Of a DNA stretch of 33,461 nucleotides, positions 32,489 through 33,461 are shown piece by piece. The DNA comes from Acidobacteriota bacterium (GTDB lineage: Bacteria; Acidobacteriota; Terriglobia; Terriglobales; Acidobacteriaceae). The notes under the pieces were generated by a model. That model saw only the letters and a program-made list of their open reading frames with translations, was not told where the DNA came from and ran no database searches. Both the position numbers and the translations under genes were made by a program. Numbering within the stretch: position 1 is the first letter of the stretch; every line of letters begins with the position of its first letter. The stretch covers positions 1 to 33,461 of the forward strand of contig JAJZGF010000023.1 in assembly GCA_021805025.1 (NCBI GenBank), written 5' to 3'.

Positions 32489-33241
32489 TCAGCGAATGAA
32501 GGATTCGCTCTCTGGATGTTCTCTCCGGGCAGGCCGTGTGAGCCTGTCTGCATGACGCTTCTCCCAGAGCTTTACGTCCACCAGGAAGCGGAACCAGAAG
32601 GTCTGTAAGACCCAGAATATGAATCCCTCGACTCCATCCAGAAAGCCAAGACACAGATAATATCGATAGACGAAGAGCCCGAAAGCCCGCACGAAAAGCG
32701 GCAACTGATTATATGTTTTGCGGAGATATCTCTTCTTCTCCGTCGGTGTGCCGAAGATATCCGGCCTCACACGGCCAGAATATTCCTTGGCAATGAGCTC
32801 GGCCACCTCGCCATCGGCCCAGCGATTGTGACGCGCCGTCCACTCGCTGAGGGACATGCGAACATCGTCAATCATTGCTCCATCCAGTTGGCCGGCGCTG
32901 CCGCTCACCAGCATGAAGTGCTGGTCATACTTGCGCTCTTCGCAGCGTCCGCATCCGGAGCGGAACAGGCGCAGATGCCATGTTGGACTCATGCCACCAT
33001 GCCGCAGGACCCGGCCAAGAAAGCGCACAAAGCGCGCCAGGAAATAGGCGCTGTGCTCGGGTGCATCGGGTAAAGCCAGAATCGCATTCACCAGAGCATC
33101 ATCGAGTAACTCGTCCGCGTCCAGATGGAGCTGCCAGTTTTCCGCGATGGGCAGATGATCGATCGCCCAGTTCCTCTGCGCTCCATAGTGCTCAAAAGGA
33201 TGCTGCACCACGGTGGCCCCTAGAGCCTGCGCCAGTTCCAC
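32489..33241 (-). pseudogene. family 2 glycosyltransferase, N-terminus missing
   Basis: The minus-strand frame encodes the C-terminal 250 residues of a WaaE-like GT2 glycosyltransferase, a lipopolysaccharide-core or surface-glycan type. The metal-binding DxD motif (HLDADE, Asp41 and Asp43 of the remaining protein) and the C-terminal membrane-associated region (FVRAFGLFVYRYYLCLGFLD, then GFIFWVLQTFWFRFL) are present. Family resemblance begins abruptly at DGTVELAQALGATVV; in intact relatives about 35-45 residues with the nucleotide-binding start (…TKNEE…VDSGSTDGT) precede this. Here an in-frame TAG comes two codons before the DGT (33257-33259), and beyond it the DNA is AT-rich and unrelated. 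A GTG at 33241 could start a shortened protein, but it would lack part of the donor site, so I call it a truncated gene. Confidence 0.8.
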
Positions 33242-33296
33242 GGTTCCATCGGGGCGCTAGAATTGGCGGTAGGCCCTGACATAGGGAACATATTCC

Positions 33297-33311
33297 GCAG
33301 AGATGCTCTGC
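33297..33311. promoter_or_regulatory. small inverted repeat beside a possible -10 box
   Basis: GCAGAG-ATG-CTCTGC is a perfect six-base dyad. TATAAC follows at 33315-33320 in an AT-rich stretch. It could be an operator and promoter for the possible gene at 33371, or part of the end of an inserted element. Confidence 0.25.
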
Positions 33312-33370
33312 ACCTATAACTTATTTATTTTAGTGGGGTAGCTGCCTTAGTACAGTAGACTCTATATGTA

Positions 33371-33461
33371 GTGGTTACTGAACCTCCAACTTGGGAAGTT
33401 TACCCGCCCTATCCGGGAACATGGCAGGGGTTTTGCTCCTGGTTTGCCGACGAGCGAGCTT
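33371..33461 (+). CDS. possible start of a gene running off the window
   Basis: From a GTG at 33371 the plus strand is open to the window edge and encodes about 30 residues including VTEPPTWEVYPPYPGTWQ and GFCSWFADERA. The Trp/Pro/Tyr-rich composition looks like real protein rather than a chance translation, but I recognise no family and see no clear ribosome binding site. An upstream TAG (33356-33358) limits the start. It lies in the AT-rich junction beyond the truncated glycosyltransferase. Confidence 0.3.
   Translation, partial: MVTEPPTWEVYPPYPGTWQGFCSWFADERA

Noticed and set aside
1-33461. tRNA genes, rRNA genes, CRISPR arrays, complete insertion sequences
   Set aside because: I looked for T-loop motifs, regular spaced repeats and transposase motifs and found none convincing.

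Overview
The window reads as chromosomal DNA of a Gram-negative, GC-rich bacterium, most likely an acidobacterium (class Terriglobia). Three things point there. Two tandem secreted proteins are of the acidobacterial VWFA-related type. Lipopolysaccharide-type functions are present (a KdsC-like KDO-8-P phosphatase and a WaaE-like family 2 glycosyltransferase). A nested palindromic intergenic element resembles dispersed repeats I remember from acidobacterial genomes. I saw no tRNA, rRNA, CRISPR array, phage gene or complete insertion sequence, and I cannot name the species from sequence alone.

Layout. 1-868: gene-poor edge with a possible 85-residue ORF, a frameshifted remnant of an ANTAR RNA-binding regulator and a strong GC hairpin. 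869-3369: an L-fuconolactonase-like amidohydrolase, divergent from a MacB-type permease that overlaps a tiny membrane protein. 3472-6140 (minus): a compact cluster dinB-like, yceD, rpmF, plsX, Trm112-like, linking ribosome assembly and phospholipid synthesis. 6391-9125 (plus): a tryptophanase-like lyase, then a TauE/SafE exporter with its DUF1634 partner. 9154-9278: nested inverted repeat, then kdsC (minus) with a small Cys-rich DUF5522 protein divergent from it. 10376-11494: a YeaQ/GlsB-like membrane protein, a 516-base stretch without a convincing gene, and an XRE regulator. 11546-13438 (minus): a Tat-like aldo/keto reductase and a rhomboid protease. 13621-17628 (plus): purH (TTG start) and a large exported TPR protein, closed by a clear bidirectional terminator. 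17756-18742: an orphan sugar-binding lipoprotein. 18988-20148: a dGTPase-family gene. 20154-22740 (minus): psd, pssA and an aspartate-semialdehyde-dehydrogenase homologue lacking the catalytic Cys. 22869-27843 (minus): ydcH-like, rimI, tsaB, a transsulfuration enzyme and two VWFA proteins. 28063-31541 (plus): DUF1015, cell-wall amidase, GerMN protein and murI, joined by overlaps. 31651: fabI. 32489-33461: a glycosyltransferase beheaded at its 5' end, an AT-rich junction and the possible start of another gene running off the window.

Working together. plsX, fabI, psd and pssA cover fatty-acid and phosphatidylethanolamine synthesis. murI, the amidase and the GerMN protein point to cell-wall assembly. 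tsaB, rimI, rpmF and yceD serve translation. Nearly everything is housekeeping. The unusual points are the ANTAR remnant, the palindromic element, the Cys-less dehydrogenase homologue in the phospholipid cluster, the expanded KdsC, and the truncated glycosyltransferase junction. I did not find a clearly new biological system.
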